64,000 nt of DNA from Donghicola mangrovi (GCF_013377535.1 NZ_JABCJE010000007.1:113289-177288), one strand, 5' to 3'; shown: positions 16,497 to 25,664, counted from the stretch's first letter. Numbers and translations: made by a program. The notes: a model not told the origin generated them from the sequence alone.

Positions 16497-18931
16497 TCTG
16501 CAGCCTCCAGGGTGAAATCTGCGACGGGGGCGAAACGCTCGGCCTGTTGAGGCGCGGCTAGATCCGCCCACGGATCCTTGCGGTAGATGGATTGGGACAG
16601 CTCAAACCGTTCGGCCAGCGCCTTGCGGTTGGCCAGATCATCAACGACCTGTTCCTTGACCCAATCGAGGCCGACTTTGGCGACCCATTTGTAGGCGCGG
16701 TCCAGATACTTGGCGTTCTCGCGGTAAATCTGGATGAAGGCGCAGGTCAGTTCCAGCGCTTCGGCTTCGGTCGGCACTTTGGCAAGGAATTCGGTTTCCT
16801 TGACGTCCATGCCTGCCGCCCCAGCGACGCTGACCTCGTAGCCCGAATCCACGCAGATGATGCCAACGTCCTTGCAAGTCGCCTCAGCGCAGTTGCGGGG
16901 GCAGCCAGAGACCGCGAGCTTGACCTTGTGCGGAGTCCACGACCCCCACAGCGCCTTTTCCAGCTTGATCCCCAGACCGGTCGAATCCTGTGTGCCAAAG
17001 CGGCAGTGATCCGTGCCCACACAGGTTTTCACCGTGCGTAGACCCTTGGAATAGGCGTGGCCCGAGACCATGCCCGCCTGGTTCAGATCGTACCAGATGC
17101 CGGGCAGGTCCTCTTTCTTGATCCCAAGCAGGTCGATGCGCTGGCCGCCGGTCACCTTGACGGTCTTGGCGTTGTACTTCTCGGCGGCGTCGGCGATGGC
17201 GCGCAGCTCGTCAGGGGTGGTGATCCCGCCCCACATGCGCGGCACAACCGAATAGGTGCCGTCTTTCTGGATGTTCGCGTGGTTGCGTTCGTTCACAAAA
17301 CGCGACTGCGGGTCATCCTGATATTCCACCGGCCAATCGGCCAGCAGGTAATAGTTGATCGCCGGACGGCAGACGTGGCAGCCGTTCACGGTTTTCCAAC
17401 CCAGTTCCTGCCAGACGGCCTGCTGGGACTTCAGTTCCTGCGATTTGATCAGGCGGCGGACGTCCTCGTGGCTGAGGTCGGTGCAGCCACACACCGATTG
17501 GACAGAGGGCATGACAAACTCGTCGCCCAAAGTCACCGCCAGAACCTGTTCGACCAATCCGGTGCAGGTCCCGCAGGACGCGCTGGCCTTGGTCGTGGCG
17601 CGGATGCCCGCCAAGTCGTGGGCCCCCGCATTGATTGCGTCAACGATCTGACCTTTACAAATGCCGTTGCAGCCGCAGATTTCTGCGTCAGCCGGTAAGG
17701 CTGCAACGGCCGCCATAGGGTCCACAGAGGCGCCCCCTTGGTAGGCCGGACCAAAGATCAACGTCTCCCGCATATCCGAGATATCGGTGCCGTCTTTCAT
17801 CATGCCGTAGAACCAGTTGCCGTCGGCAGTGTCGCCATACATCACGGCGCCGATGATCTTGTTGTCCTTGATCACAACGCGCTTGTAGACGCCGCGGGCC
17901 GGGTCGCGGAATACGATGTCCTCGCGGCCGTTCCCTTCGGCAAAGTCGCCGGCGCTGAACAGATCGCAGCCGGTGACCTTCAGCTTGGTCGAGATTTCAC
18001 GGGGCTGGAAGGCCGCTTCTTCGCCCATCAGGGTTTTGGCGACAACCTTGGCTTGGTCATAGAGAGGCGCCACCAGACCAAAGACCGCGCCGTTGTGTTC
18101 GACGCATTCGCCGACCGCCAGCACATCGGGGTCAGAGGTCACCATCTGGTCATCCACGTGGATGCCACGACCAACCGCCAGACCGCAATCGGCCCCCAGT
18201 TTGGTGTTCGGGCGGATGCCGACCGCCATGACCAGCAGGTCACAGGGCAGTTCGGTGCCGTCATCCAAGAGCAGGGCGCGGACTTTGCCGTCCTGACCCA
18301 GAATTTCCTTGGAGTTGGCCTTGCACTTGACGGTGATGCCCTTGTCCATCAGGGCGCGGCGCAAGAGGTACCCTGCGGGCTCGTCCAACTGGCGCTCCAT
18401 CAGGTGACCCATGATGTGCACCACGGTGACTTCGACGCCGCGGGCCGCCATGCCGGCCGCCGCTTCCAGACCGAGCAGGCCGCCACCGATCACGACCACT
18501 TTGGACCCGGCGGGCATGTTCATCATGCGCTCGGTGTCCTCGAGGTCGCGGTAGGCAATCACGCCTTCCAGATCGTGGCCGGGCATCGGGATGATGAACG
18601 GGTTCGAGCCGGTCGCGAATAGCAGCTTGTCATAAGCGATCTCGCTGCCATCGCTGCCGCGCACAATCTTGGCCGCGCGGTCCACTTCGGTCACGCGGGT
18701 GCCGAAACGGGTGTCAACGCCGCGCTCTTGGTACCAGGCTTCGTCATGGGTGACGATTTCCTGATAGGTCTTCTCGCCCGACAGAACGGGAGACAGCATG
18801 ATCCGGTTGTAGTTGCCCCGAGGCTCGGCGTTGAACAGGGTCACATCCCAGTCCGCCCCCGCCTCGAAGAGGTGCTCGAGCGCGCGGCCAGAGGCCATCC
18901 CGGCGCCGATCACAACAAGTTTTTGTGTCAT
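16493..18931 (-). CDS. nirB: NAD(P)H-dependent assimilatory nitrite reductase, large subunit
   Basis: The 812-residue protein has an N-terminal FAD/NADH oxidoreductase (VVIGAGMASGRALE; later VVVIGGGLLGLEAAAGMAARG). A [2Fe-2S] BFD-like domain follows (CGCNGICKGQ and CGTCTG), with a second similar module. The C-terminal siroheme/[4Fe-4S] reductase domain has ligands in CVGTDHCRFGTQDS and SGCPRNCAEATC. It reduces nitrite to ammonium with six electrons. The ATG at 18931 overlaps the globin stop; the longer frame to 18946 would lie inside the globin gene. Neighbours supply nitrate (nrt), nitrite (nasA) and cofactor (cysG). Confidence 0.96.
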   Translation of the reverse strand: MTQKLVVIGAGMASGRALEHLFEAGADWDVTLFNAEPRGNYNRIMLSPVLSGEKTYQEIVTHDEAWYQERGVDTRFGTRVTEVDRAAKIVRGSDGSEIAYDKLLFATGSNPFIIPMPGHDLEGVIAYRDLEDTERMMNMPAGSKVVVIGGGLLGLEAAAGMAARGVEVTVVHIMGHLMERQLDEPAGYLLRRALMDKGITVKCKANSKEILGQDGKVRALLLDDGTELPCDLLVMAVGIRPNTKLGADCGLAVGRGIHVDDQMVTSDPDVLAVGECVEHNGAVFGLVAPLYDQAKVVAKTLMGEEAAFQPREISTKLKVTGCDLFSAGDFAEGNGREDIVFRDPARGVYKRVVIKDNKIIGAVMYGDTADGNWFYGMMKDGTDISDMRETLIFGPAYQGGASVDPMAAVAALPADAEICGCNGICKGQIVDAINAGAHDLAGIRATTKASASCGTCTGLVEQVLAVTLGDEFVMPSVQSVCGCTDLSHEDVRRLIKSQELKSQQAVWQELGWKTVNGCHVCRPAINYYLLADWPVEYQDDPQSRFVNERNHANIQKDGTYSVVPRMWGGITTPDELRAIADAAEKYNAKTVKVTGGQRIDLLGIKKEDLPGIWYDLNQAGMVSGHAYSKGLRTVKTCVGTDHCRFGTQDSTGLGIKLEKALWGSWTPHKVKLAVSGCPRNCAEATCKDVGIICVDSGYEVSVAGAAGMDVKETEFLAKVPTEAEALELTCAFIQIYRENAKYLDRAYKWVAKVGLDWVKEQVVDDLANRKALAERFELSQSIYRKDPWADLAAPQQAERFAPVADFTLEAAE

Positions 18932-19404
18932 CACCAAAACTTCCAAAAGGGTTTCTGTCCAGCAGGCCGTGTGGGTTTGAAACCGCGACCGCCAACGTCG
19001 TAGGCCGCGAATTTCATGACCGTGGCCAACAGGTTGTATAATTCGTCCCAGGCCATCTCGGCCTCTTGGTGGAAATCTGCTTCCAGAGTGCGGGCCAAGG
19101 TCCGCATCAAGGACGCCCCGAAGGTGTCGTAATCACCGGGCTGGACGCCGTACGCGACGTGCTTCTGCGCGATCTCTTCGGCCTTGGGGATCAGGCTTTC
19201 GATGTCGCTCAGGCCTTCCACCACAGAGGTGATCGCCGCCATCAGCTTGGCGCCTTGTTCGTCCATGTCCTTACCGTCGAAATAGGGACGGGTTTCGGGC
19301 GCTGTGGCGAACAGGTCTTCGTAGAAGTGCTTCGCAAAGGCGTCCTTCTGAGGCTCGATCTTGGCGAAGGTTTCTTCGATCAGGCTGATGGCGAACGGGG
19401 TCAT
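18931..19404 (-). CDS. Single-domain globin of the nitrate operon
   Basis: The 157-residue protein is a globin of the flavohaemoglobin-like lineage without the reductase domain. The N-terminal helix (LIEETFAKIEPQKDAFAKHFYEDLF), the CD-region phenylalanine (RPYFDGKD) and the proximal histidine (AQKHVAYGVQPGDY) are visible. It sits between the transporter ATPase and nirB with a 4-base overlap to nirB. A single-domain globin (Bjgb) in the nitrate-assimilation operon of Bradyrhizobium diazoefficiens has been linked to nitric oxide protection, so detoxifying NO made during nitrite reduction is a reasonable inference. A TTG at 19407 is an alternative start. Confidence 0.88.
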   Translation of the reverse strand: MTPFAISLIEETFAKIEPQKDAFAKHFYEDLFATAPETRPYFDGKDMDEQGAKLMAAITSVVEGLSDIESLIPKAEEIAQKHVAYGVQPGDYDTFGASLMRTLARTLEADFHQEAEMAWDELYNLLATVMKFAAYDVGGRGFKPTRPAGQKPFWKFW

Positions 19405-19407
19405 CAA

Positions 19408-21087
19408 TTACTCTGCCGCGATTGCTTTCTGGGCTTTGGCCTTGGGCTTGGCGCCGTGCTCGTACTCCTCGAGGAAGTCGAGGACCTCCTGACGGTAGGT
19501 GTAGTAGTCCGGGTGCTCTAGCAGGGCCTTGCGGGTGCGGGGACGGGGCAGATCGACGTTCACGATCTTGCCGATGGTGGCCTGCGGGCCGTTGGTCATC
19601 ATGACAACGCGGTCCGCCAGCAGGATCGCCTCGTCCACGTCGTGGGTGACGCAGATCGCGGTAACCTTGGTGCGCGACCAGACTTCCATCAGCACTTCTT
19701 GCAGTTCCCAGCGGGTCAAGCTGTCGAGCATACCAAAGGGCTCATCCAACAGCAGCAGCTTGGGCGACAGGGCGAAGGCGCGGGCGATACCGACGCGCTG
19801 TTTCATCCCGTTCGACATCGAGGATGCCTCACGGTCCATCGCATCGCCAAGGCCAACGCGCTCGAGGTAGTATTCGACCACATCCTGACGCTCGGCCTGG
19901 CTGGCGCGGGGGTAGACCTTGTCCACACCGATCGCCACGTTTTCCTTGGCGGTCAGCCACGGGAACAGGTTGGGCGACTGGAACACAACCGCACGCTCGG
20001 GGTCTGCGCCCTCGACGTGGCGACCGTCCAGCTTGATCGCACCCTTGGAGATGCTGTTCAGGCCGGCGGCCATGGTCAGAACGGTGGATTTGCCGCAACC
20101 CGAGTGGCCGATCAGGCTGATGAATTCGCCGCGGTTCACCTTGAGGTCAAAGTTTTCGACGACGGTCAGCGGGCCCTTGGGGGTCGGGTAGATTTTGTGC
20201 AGCTGCGAGAAGTCGAGGAAACGCTCTTCGATCATGCCCTGCTGCGCGTCTTTGACGGCGGCGGGGATACCGTGGATCGGGGTCACGTTGGGCAGCTGGC
20301 GGGTGCCTTCGACGCGGGCTTCGATGCCGACGTCCATGAGGTAGTTGGTGACCTCCATCCGCAGGCGCTTGAAATCCTCGTCGTGGTTCATGGCGACGCG
20401 GTCACGGGGACGGGGGATGTCCACCTTGAAGGCGTCACCCAGCGTTCCATCGGGGTTCAGCGGGATGATGCGGTCGGCCAGCAGGATGGCTTCGTCCACG
20501 TCGTTGGTGATCAGAACACAGGTTTTCTGGTCTTCGTTCCAGATCGCCTCGATTTCGTCACCCAGATTGGCGCGGGTCAGGGCGTCCAGTGCCGACAGGG
20601 GCTCGTCCAGCAGCAGAACATCGGGGTTCATTGCCAGAGCGCGGGCCACGTTCACACGCTGGCGCATACCGCCAGACAGTTCGGCGGGGCGGCGTGCGGT
20701 GGCGTGGCTCAGGCCCACCATCTTGATGTAATGGGCGACTTTGGCTTCCTTTTCCGCCTTGGGCATCTTGGGGAAGACAGTGTCCAGCGCCAGCATGACG
20801 TTGCCGTGCACGGTCAGCCAAGGCATCAGCGAATAGTTCTGGAAGATCACGCCGCGCTCGGGGCCGGGGCCGTCGATTTCCTGACCGCGATAGGTGACGG
20901 TGCCGCGGGTGGGCTTCTCGATGCCCGCCATCAGGTTGATCAGAGTGGTCTTGCCGGTGCCGGAGAAGCCGAGGAGGACGAGGAACTCGCCCTCTTCGAC
21001 AGTCAGGTTGATATTCTTCAGGACGGTGTGGGCATGGAGGCCCTGTCCGAAGGTTTTGGTCACATTCTTGAATTCGATGACGGACAT
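19408..21087 (-). CDS. nrtC: Nitrate ABC transporter ATPase with two ABC domains (NrtC/NrtD fusion)
   Basis: The 559-residue protein contains two complete NrtD/SsuB-type ATPases in tandem. The first (about 3-250) has Walker A GFSGTGKTT, signature LSGGMRQRVNVARA and Walker B VLLLDEPLSALDAL. The second (about 285-540) has GHSGCGKST, MSNGMKQRVGIARA and LLLLDEPFGMLDSL. One polypeptide can therefore supply both nucleotide-binding sites of the transporter. It is not the cyanobacterial NrtC layout, which has an NrtA-like tail. The ATG at 21087 lies 5 bases after the nrtB stop; a GTG at 21096 overlapping that stop is also possible. Confidence 0.92.
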   Translation of the reverse strand: MSVIEFKNVTKTFGQGLHAHTVLKNINLTVEEGEFLVLLGFSGTGKTTLINLMAGIEKPTRGTVTYRGQEIDGPGPERGVIFQNYSLMPWLTVHGNVMLALDTVFPKMPKAEKEAKVAHYIKMVGLSHATARRPAELSGGMRQRVNVARALAMNPDVLLLDEPLSALDALTRANLGDEIEAIWNEDQKTCVLITNDVDEAILLADRIIPLNPDGTLGDAFKVDIPRPRDRVAMNHDEDFKRLRMEVTNYLMDVGIEARVEGTRQLPNVTPIHGIPAAVKDAQQGMIEERFLDFSQLHKIYPTPKGPLTVVENFDLKVNRGEFISLIGHSGCGKSTVLTMAAGLNSISKGAIKLDGRHVEGADPERAVVFQSPNLFPWLTAKENVAIGVDKVYPRASQAERQDVVEYYLERVGLGDAMDREASSMSNGMKQRVGIARAFALSPKLLLLDEPFGMLDSLTRWELQEVLMEVWSRTKVTAICVTHDVDEAILLADRVVMMTNGPQATIGKIVNVDLPRPRTRKALLEHPDYYTYRQEVLDFLEEYEHGAKPKAKAQKAIAAE

Positions 21088-21092
21088 AGGGA

Positions 21093-22175
21093 TCACCGGT
21101 TGTTCGAGAAGGTAAAGGCGGCCTGGATCGCGTACATCAGACGGTCAAGGGCGAAGCCGATGATGCCGATGGTGAACACAGCAACCATGATGCGGGCGAG
21201 CGAGCTGGAAGAGCCGTTCTGGAATTCGTCCCATACGAATTTGCCAAGACCGGGGTTCTGGGCCAGCATTTCGGCCGCGATCAGAACCATCCAGCCCACA
21301 CCGAGCGACAGACGCAGACCGGTGAAGATCAGGGGCAGCGACGAGGGCAGAACCAGCTTGGTGATCTTGGTCCAGGTGTTCATTTTCAGAACCTTGGACA
21401 CGTTGACCAGATCCTTGTCGATCGAGGCCACACCAAGCGCGGTGTTGATCAGGGTCGGCCACAGCGAACACAGGGTCACGGTGATGGCCGAGGTCAGAAA
21501 GGACTTGGCGAACCAGCCGTCGGTGGTGGTGTAGGTTGCCGACACGACCATGGTCACGATGGGCAGCCATGCTAGCGGCGACACGGGCTTGAAGATCTGG
21601 ATGATCGGGTTCAGCGCAGCGTTCGCATAGGGCGACAGACCGGCCATGATCCCCAGCGGGACAGCAACAATGGTCGCCAGCAAGAAGCCGAAGAACACGG
21701 TTTTGATCGAGGTCCAGATCTGCTGGTAGTAGCTCGGCGCACCGGTATAGGCGACGACTTTGACCTCGTCAGCGCGGCCGGCGGCGATCAGTTTTTCGTT
21801 GCGGGCGGCGACTTGCGCCTCGAATTTGGCTTGCTTGGCGGCTTTGGCCTGCGCGTCGGCGTGCAGGTTAACGGCTTCTTCCCAGACGGCGACGGGACCG
21901 GGTACGGCACCCAGCGAGGTTTGAACCTGCGGCGCCAGAGTGGCCCACAGCATCAGGAAGGCGAGAATTGCGATCACCGGCATCCCGAGAAGGCGCCAGA
22001 TTTCCTTGGCCTGACCTTTGGGGTTGTCGCCAGCAGCGGCGCGCAGGATCGGAGTGACCCAACCCAGACCCAGAACGGTGAGCCATTTGTCGGCAGAGTT
22101 GATGCGGGTGAAGAGTTTGGCGCGGCGGGCCTCGCGGGCCTGTGCGGCTGCAAACTCAGGATCGGCGATGGTCAT
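21093..22175 (-). CDS. nrtB: Nitrate ABC transporter permease
   Basis: The 360-residue BPD_transp_1 permease has a first membrane segment at about 65-83. Then comes a long charged Ala/Lys-rich loop at about 100-150, and a core of five segments with the permease loop containing VVLPSSLPLIFTGLRLSLGVGW-like residues split around 270-290. It forms the membrane path for nitrate (perhaps also nitrite or cyanate) between the NrtA-type binding protein and the double ATPase. An AGGAG site precedes the ATG. It is separated from nrtA by 85 bases containing a strong stem-loop. Confidence 0.92.
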   Translation of the reverse strand: MTIADPEFAAAQAREARRAKLFTRINSADKWLTVLGLGWVTPILRAAAGDNPKGQAKEIWRLLGMPVIAILAFLMLWATLAPQVQTSLGAVPGPVAVWEEAVNLHADAQAKAAKQAKFEAQVAARNEKLIAAGRADEVKVVAYTGAPSYYQQIWTSIKTVFFGFLLATIVAVPLGIMAGLSPYANAALNPIIQIFKPVSPLAWLPIVTMVVSATYTTTDGWFAKSFLTSAITVTLCSLWPTLINTALGVASIDKDLVNVSKVLKMNTWTKITKLVLPSSLPLIFTGLRLSLGVGWMVLIAAEMLAQNPGLGKFVWDEFQNGSSSSLARIMVAVFTIGIIGFALDRLMYAIQAAFTFSNNR

Positions 22176-22225
22176 GTGCGGGGCTCCTGCGGCTGCGGAA
22201 GGTAGGGGAGGTAAAGGGAGAAAAG

Positions 22226-22248
22226 CGGGGGGCGAAGGCCGCCCCCCG
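22226..22248 (-). other. Intercistronic stem-loop between nrtA and nrtB
   Basis: A perfect 9-bp GC stem (CGGGGGGCG and its complement) with a 5-base loop lies 12 bases after the nrtA stop and is followed on the minus strand by a short T run. It could attenuate transcription into nrtB or protect the nrtA message. Confidence 0.7.
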
Positions 22249-22260
22249 AAGTTTCAGGAG

Positions 22261-23628
22261 TTAGCCTTGGATCTCGGTGCCGACGACCTTCTGGTCGCCT
22301 TTCAGGCCGATCGGCAGGCTCTCGAGGTATGCGTTGGGCGCTTTGCCGTCGTAGCCGATGCCGTCGATGACGTCTTCGGCAGGGGTCGGTGCCTTGTAGC
22401 CGTCGCTATCCCAGGGGAAGTCGGCTTCGTTTGCCAGACCTTCGTCGACCAGCAGGCGGGCTGCTTCCAGATAGATTTCAGGCTTGTAGACCGACTTTGC
22501 CACTTCGTCGTACCAGCTGTCGGGCTTGGCTTCGGCGATCTGGCCCCAGCGGCGCATCTGGGTCAGATACCAGACCGCGTCCGAGTAGTAGGGGTAGGTT
22601 GCGTTGTAACGGAAGAACACGTTGAAGTCGGGAACGTCGCGCTTGTCACCTTTTTCGTATTCGAAGGTGCCGGTCATCGAGTTCGCGATCACGTCGTAGT
22701 CAGCACCAACGTATTCGGGACGCGACAGGATTTCCACGGCTTCGGGGCGGTTGGCGTTGTCGTTCTCGTCCAGCCACATCGCGGCGCGGATCAGCGCTTT
22801 GGTGATCGCCAGAGTGGTGTTGGGGTACTGTTCGGTGAACTCGGCGGTCATGCCGAACACCTTCTCGGGGTTGTTCTTCCACAGTTCGTAGTCGGTGACG
22901 ACCGGAACGCCGATGCCTTTGAACACGGCCTGCTGGTTCCAGGGCTCACCCACGCAGTAACCATAGATGGTGCCGGCCTCGAGGGTCGCGGGCATCTGCG
23001 GCGGAGGGGTTACGGACAGCAGAACGTCTGCACCGATCTGGCCGGTGATGTTGTCGGGGCTGTAGAAACCGGGCTCCAGTCCGCCTGCTGCCAGCCAGTA
23101 GCGCAGTTCGTAGTTGTGGGTCGAAACGGGGAACACCATGCCCATGTTGAAGGGCTTGCCTTCGGACTTGTACTTTTCAACGACGGGCTTCAGAGCCGAC
23201 GCGCTGATGGGGTGCTGGGGCTTGCCGTCTGCACCAACGGGGATGTTCGGCTTCATCTGGTCCCAGATTTCGTTGGAAACGGTGATGCCGTTGCCGTTCA
23301 GGTCCATCGAGAAGGGGGTCACGATGTGCGCTTCGGTGCCGAAGCCGATGGTCGCCGCCAGAGGCTGACCGGCCAGCATGTGCGCGCCGTCCAGTTTGCC
23401 GTCGATGACGCCGTCCAGCAGAACCTTCCAGTTCGCCTGCGCCTCGAGGGTCACGAACAGACCTTCGTCAAGGAAGTAGCCCTGTTCGTATGCAACAGCG
23501 AGGGGCGCCATGTCAGTCAGCTTGATAAAGCCGAATTTCACTTCGTCTTTCTCGAGTTCCAGAGGCGCCGCATATGCCGCGCCGGTCAGGGCGGTGGTCG
23601 CTGCGAGGGCCATCACGAATTTCTTCAT
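22261..23628 (-). CDS. nrtA: Nitrate ABC transporter periplasmic binding protein
   Basis: The 455-residue protein has a signal peptide ([18 protein letters not shown]) and the NrtA fold: [21 protein letters not shown] at the start of the mature domain, [13 protein letters not shown], and [17 protein letters not shown]. It captures nitrate in the periplasm for NrtB. The paralogous cytoplasmic sensor NasS is encoded just upstream and shares these motifs without a signal peptide. The 270 bases upstream hold the NasT-dependent leader. An AGGAAGTAAAG site precedes the ATG. Confidence 0.94.
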   Translation of the reverse strand: MKKFVMALAATTALTGAAYAAPLELEKDEVKFGFIKLTDMAPLAVAYEQGYFLDEGLFVTLEAQANWKVLLDGVIDGKLDGAHMLAGQPLAATIGFGTEAHIVTPFSMDLNGNGITVSNEIWDQMKPNIPVGADGKPQHPISASALKPVVEKYKSEGKPFNMGMVFPVSTHNYELRYWLAAGGLEPGFYSPDNITGQIGADVLLSVTPPPQMPATLEAGTIYGYCVGEPWNQQAVFKGIGVPVVTDYELWKNNPEKVFGMTAEFTEQYPNTTLAITKALIRAAMWLDENDNANRPEAVEILSRPEYVGADYDVIANSMTGTFEYEKGDKRDVPDFNVFFRYNATYPYYSDAVWYLTQMRRWGQIAEAKPDSWYDEVAKSVYKPEIYLEAARLLVDEGLANEADFPWDSDGYKAPTPAEDVIDGIGYDGKAPNAYLESLPIGLKGDQKVVGTEIQG

Positions 23629-23665
23629 TCTTTACTTCCTCTGTTGGTTGTGCCGTTCAATCGAC

Positions 23666-23728
23666 AAAAACGCAAAAAGCCGCTGACACGCATCGCGAAG
23701 GGAGGATCGCGACGGGTCGAGCGGCTTT
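23666..23728 (-). terminator. Leader (attenuator) terminator upstream of nrtA
   Basis: On the minus strand a 9-bp stem (AAAGCCGCT at 23728-23720 with AGCGGCTTT at 23684-23676) encloses a second hairpin with TCGCGA arms. It is followed by a U-rich tail. It lies between nasS and nrtA, ahead of the nrtA start and behind the two ANTAR-type hairpins. It should stop transcription unless NasT is bound. Confidence 0.8.
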
Positions 23729-23735
23729 GCTCTTT

Positions 23736-23788
23736 ATTTTCCCAATCTTTGGGAGAAATCAGCTAGATGTAGCGTCTTTGCTGCATCT
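23736..23788 (-). promoter_or_regulatory. Two-hairpin ANTAR (NasT) target in the nrtA leader RNA
   Basis: The first hairpin (23788-23765) has stem blocks AGATG and AGC with a single mismatch and a 6-base loop AAAGAC. The second (23759-23736) has ATTT and TCCC blocks with a 7-base loop AAAGATT (5 bases if the A-T closes). Both loops have A at position 1 and G at position 4, the published hallmark of ANTAR-binding hairpins. They are followed by an intrinsic terminator, the usual antitermination order. The 23789-23898 stretch presumably holds the promoter, but no clear -35/-10 or sigma-54 site is visible. Confidence 0.75.
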
Positions 23789-23898
23789 GCATCGATACTG
23801 CCTTTGGCTAGGCGAGTCTAAAAGGCGAAAGTTCCGAAAATCTTTGTTTTGTTCCCGAGAAAGTTGAATTTTCGCTGCAAGTGCACAAAACGCAGGCG

Positions 23899-25074
23899 TT
23901 AGAGGGCAGAGGGGTCAAAAACCGCGCCATCAAAGAAACGGTCACGCTCTAGCATCAGGGTGCCCTTGGCGCTGGCGGCGGGTTGGCGGAACTCGATTCC
24001 CCCTTCGACCTTTTGCGAGGCGCCGGGCAATTCGGCCGAGGTTTGCGCCAGCGCGCTGCGATAGATGTCCGTGCGATAAACCGTGCGGGCGGCGCTCATG
24101 GCTTCGGATTTGTCCAGCCCAAGGCGGCCTGCCATCCGCTGTGCAATCCAAGCGGCCTGAGAACGCCACGGGAAGTTCGCCGCCCCTTTGTTGAACTCGA
24201 TAAAGTTCGGGAAAGAGCGTTCGTCGCCGTTCTGGTTGACGATCAGCTGACCGGCCAGAGTGCGGTCGATCACCTCGGAGGGGACGTTCAGCACATCTTT
24301 GCGGCTCAGTATCTCGGTGGCGGTGACGTGGCTGGCCGGATCGGACAGCCAGCGGCAGGCGCGCCAGACCGCGCGGATCAGGCGGTTGGCCAAATCAGGG
24401 CGCTGTGCCAGCCAATCGCTGCGCATCGCCAGAATTTTCTCGGGGGCAAAGTTCCAGATCGCGGCGGTCGGCAGAATCAATTCGCCGTAGCCACGGTTCA
24501 CCGCAATAGACCCCCAAGGTTCCCCGACGCAGAAGGCGTCAATCTCGCCCGCCGCAACGGCATCGGCCATCAGCGGCGGCGGGACAGTGCGGATGTCGAT
24601 CCCTTGGGGCGCGGAATAGCCCAGTGCGCCAAGCCAGTAATACAGCAGCTCCGCATGCATCGAGAACGGGAACGGCACGCCGATCCGCAGGCGATCCCCG
24701 GCGGACTTCATCATGGCGTGGCCGGTCGCGGTGGCATCGTGGAAGTCGAGTGCGGCGCCGTTGCCGCGCATCCGGTCTGCCAGCGCGCGGCTTACGCCGA
24801 TGACGTTGCCGTTCACCGAAGTCACCATCGCTGCATGAAGCGGGGCAGGCGCCCCACCCAGTCCCAGCGCCATGGCCACAGGCACAGGCGCCAACATGTG
24901 GGCCGCATCGACGCGGCCGAACACAACCATATCCCGCAGGCTCGACCACGATGGAGCGCGTTCGAATTTCAGGTCCAGCCCTTCTTGGGCGGCGAAACCC
25001 ATTTCCTGCGCCATTAACAAAGGCGCCGAATCCAGCAGGGGGACAAAGCCCAGGGTCAGTTCCGATGTTCTCAT
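23899..25074 (-). CDS. nasS: Nitrate/nitrite sensor, cytoplasmic NrtA-like protein NasS
   Basis: The 391-residue protein is a paralogue of NrtA (LGFVPLLDSAPLLMAQEMGFAA, DAAHMLAPVPVAMALG, DAFCVGEPWGSIAVN) but begins directly with the mature fold and has no signal peptide. It is therefore cytoplasmic. In Paracoccus, Azotobacter and Pseudomonas, NasS binds NasT and releases it when nitrate or nitrite is present. The gene overlaps nasT by 4 bases, which fits co-production of the complex. The C-terminus (about 330-391) extends beyond the core fold. Confidence 0.9.
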   Translation of the reverse strand: MRTSELTLGFVPLLDSAPLLMAQEMGFAAQEGLDLKFERAPSWSSLRDMVVFGRVDAAHMLAPVPVAMALGLGGAPAPLHAAMVTSVNGNVIGVSRALADRMRGNGAALDFHDATATGHAMMKSAGDRLRIGVPFPFSMHAELLYYWLGALGYSAPQGIDIRTVPPPLMADAVAAGEIDAFCVGEPWGSIAVNRGYGELILPTAAIWNFAPEKILAMRSDWLAQRPDLANRLIRAVWRACRWLSDPASHVTATEILSRKDVLNVPSEVIDRTLAGQLIVNQNGDERSFPNFIEFNKGAANFPWRSQAAWIAQRMAGRLGLDKSEAMSAARTVYRTDIYRSALAQTSAELPGASQKVEGGIEFRQPAASAKGTLMLERDRFFDGAVFDPSAL

Positions 25075-25664
25075 CCCAGCAACCCCGCTGCCGTCACCAG
25101 CGCCGAGGCCACATCGACCACGCGCTTGTTCTGGTCCATCGCGGTTTTGCGCAGCAGGCTATAGGCGGCCTCTTCGTCGATCCCGCGGGCCTTCATCAAG
25201 AGGCCCTTGGCGCGGTCGATGATCTTGCGTTCCTCGAGCGCGCGCTTGGTGGTCTCCAGTTCCTTGCGGACGCGCTGGAACATGTGGAAACGGGTGATGG
25301 CGGCGTCCAGAATGGGCTTCACGCGGTCAGCGCGCAGGCCATCCACCACATAGGCGGAGACGCCCGCCTCGATCGCGGCCTTGGTCATGGCGTCGTCGGA
25401 CTGGTCCACGAACATCGCCACAGGGCGCTCTAGCGGCGAGGATGCCAGCGACAGCTCCTCGATGATATCGCGCGAGGGGTTCGCCAGATCGACCAGCACC
25501 ACATCGGGGTTAAAGGAGGTGACAGCGCGCGCCAGACCCGTGCTTTGGGCGATGACGCGAATGTCGTAGTGACCGGCAGCCTGAAGGCTGTCGATGATCT
25601 GGATGGCGCGGTCCTTGTCCGGTTCAACCAGCACAATGGATAAAGGGGTCGCTTCCGGCGGCAT
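25071..25664 (-). CDS. nasT: ANTAR-domain RNA-binding antiterminator NasT
   Basis: The 197-residue protein has an N-terminal receiver-like domain (IVLVEPDKDRAIQIIDSL, VVLVDLANPSRD) and a C-terminal ANTAR domain (ALEERKIIDRAKGLLMKARGIDEEAAYSLLRKTAM) joined by a coiled helix. NasT binds paired hairpins in leader RNA and prevents termination; NasS holds it inactive without nitrate. The target hairpins lie 2 kb downstream in the same operon. The ATG at 25664 is preferred; a GTG at 25676 would add four residues. No good ribosome site is visible for either. Confidence 0.93.
   Translation of the reverse strand: MPPEATPLSIVLVEPDKDRAIQIIDSLQAAGHYDIRVIAQSTGLARAVTSFNPDVVLVDLANPSRDIIEELSLASSPLERPVAMFVDQSDDAMTKAAIEAGVSAYVVDGLRADRVKPILDAAITRFHMFQRVRKELETTKRALEERKIIDRAKGLLMKARGIDEEAAYSLLRKTAMDQNKRVVDVASALVTAAGLLG

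Noticed and set aside
23789..23898. Sigma-54 promoter ahead of the nrtA leader
   Set aside because: A GTGCAC-N-TTGC-like stretch was seen near 23880, but the GG/GC spacing of the -24/-12 elements is not met.
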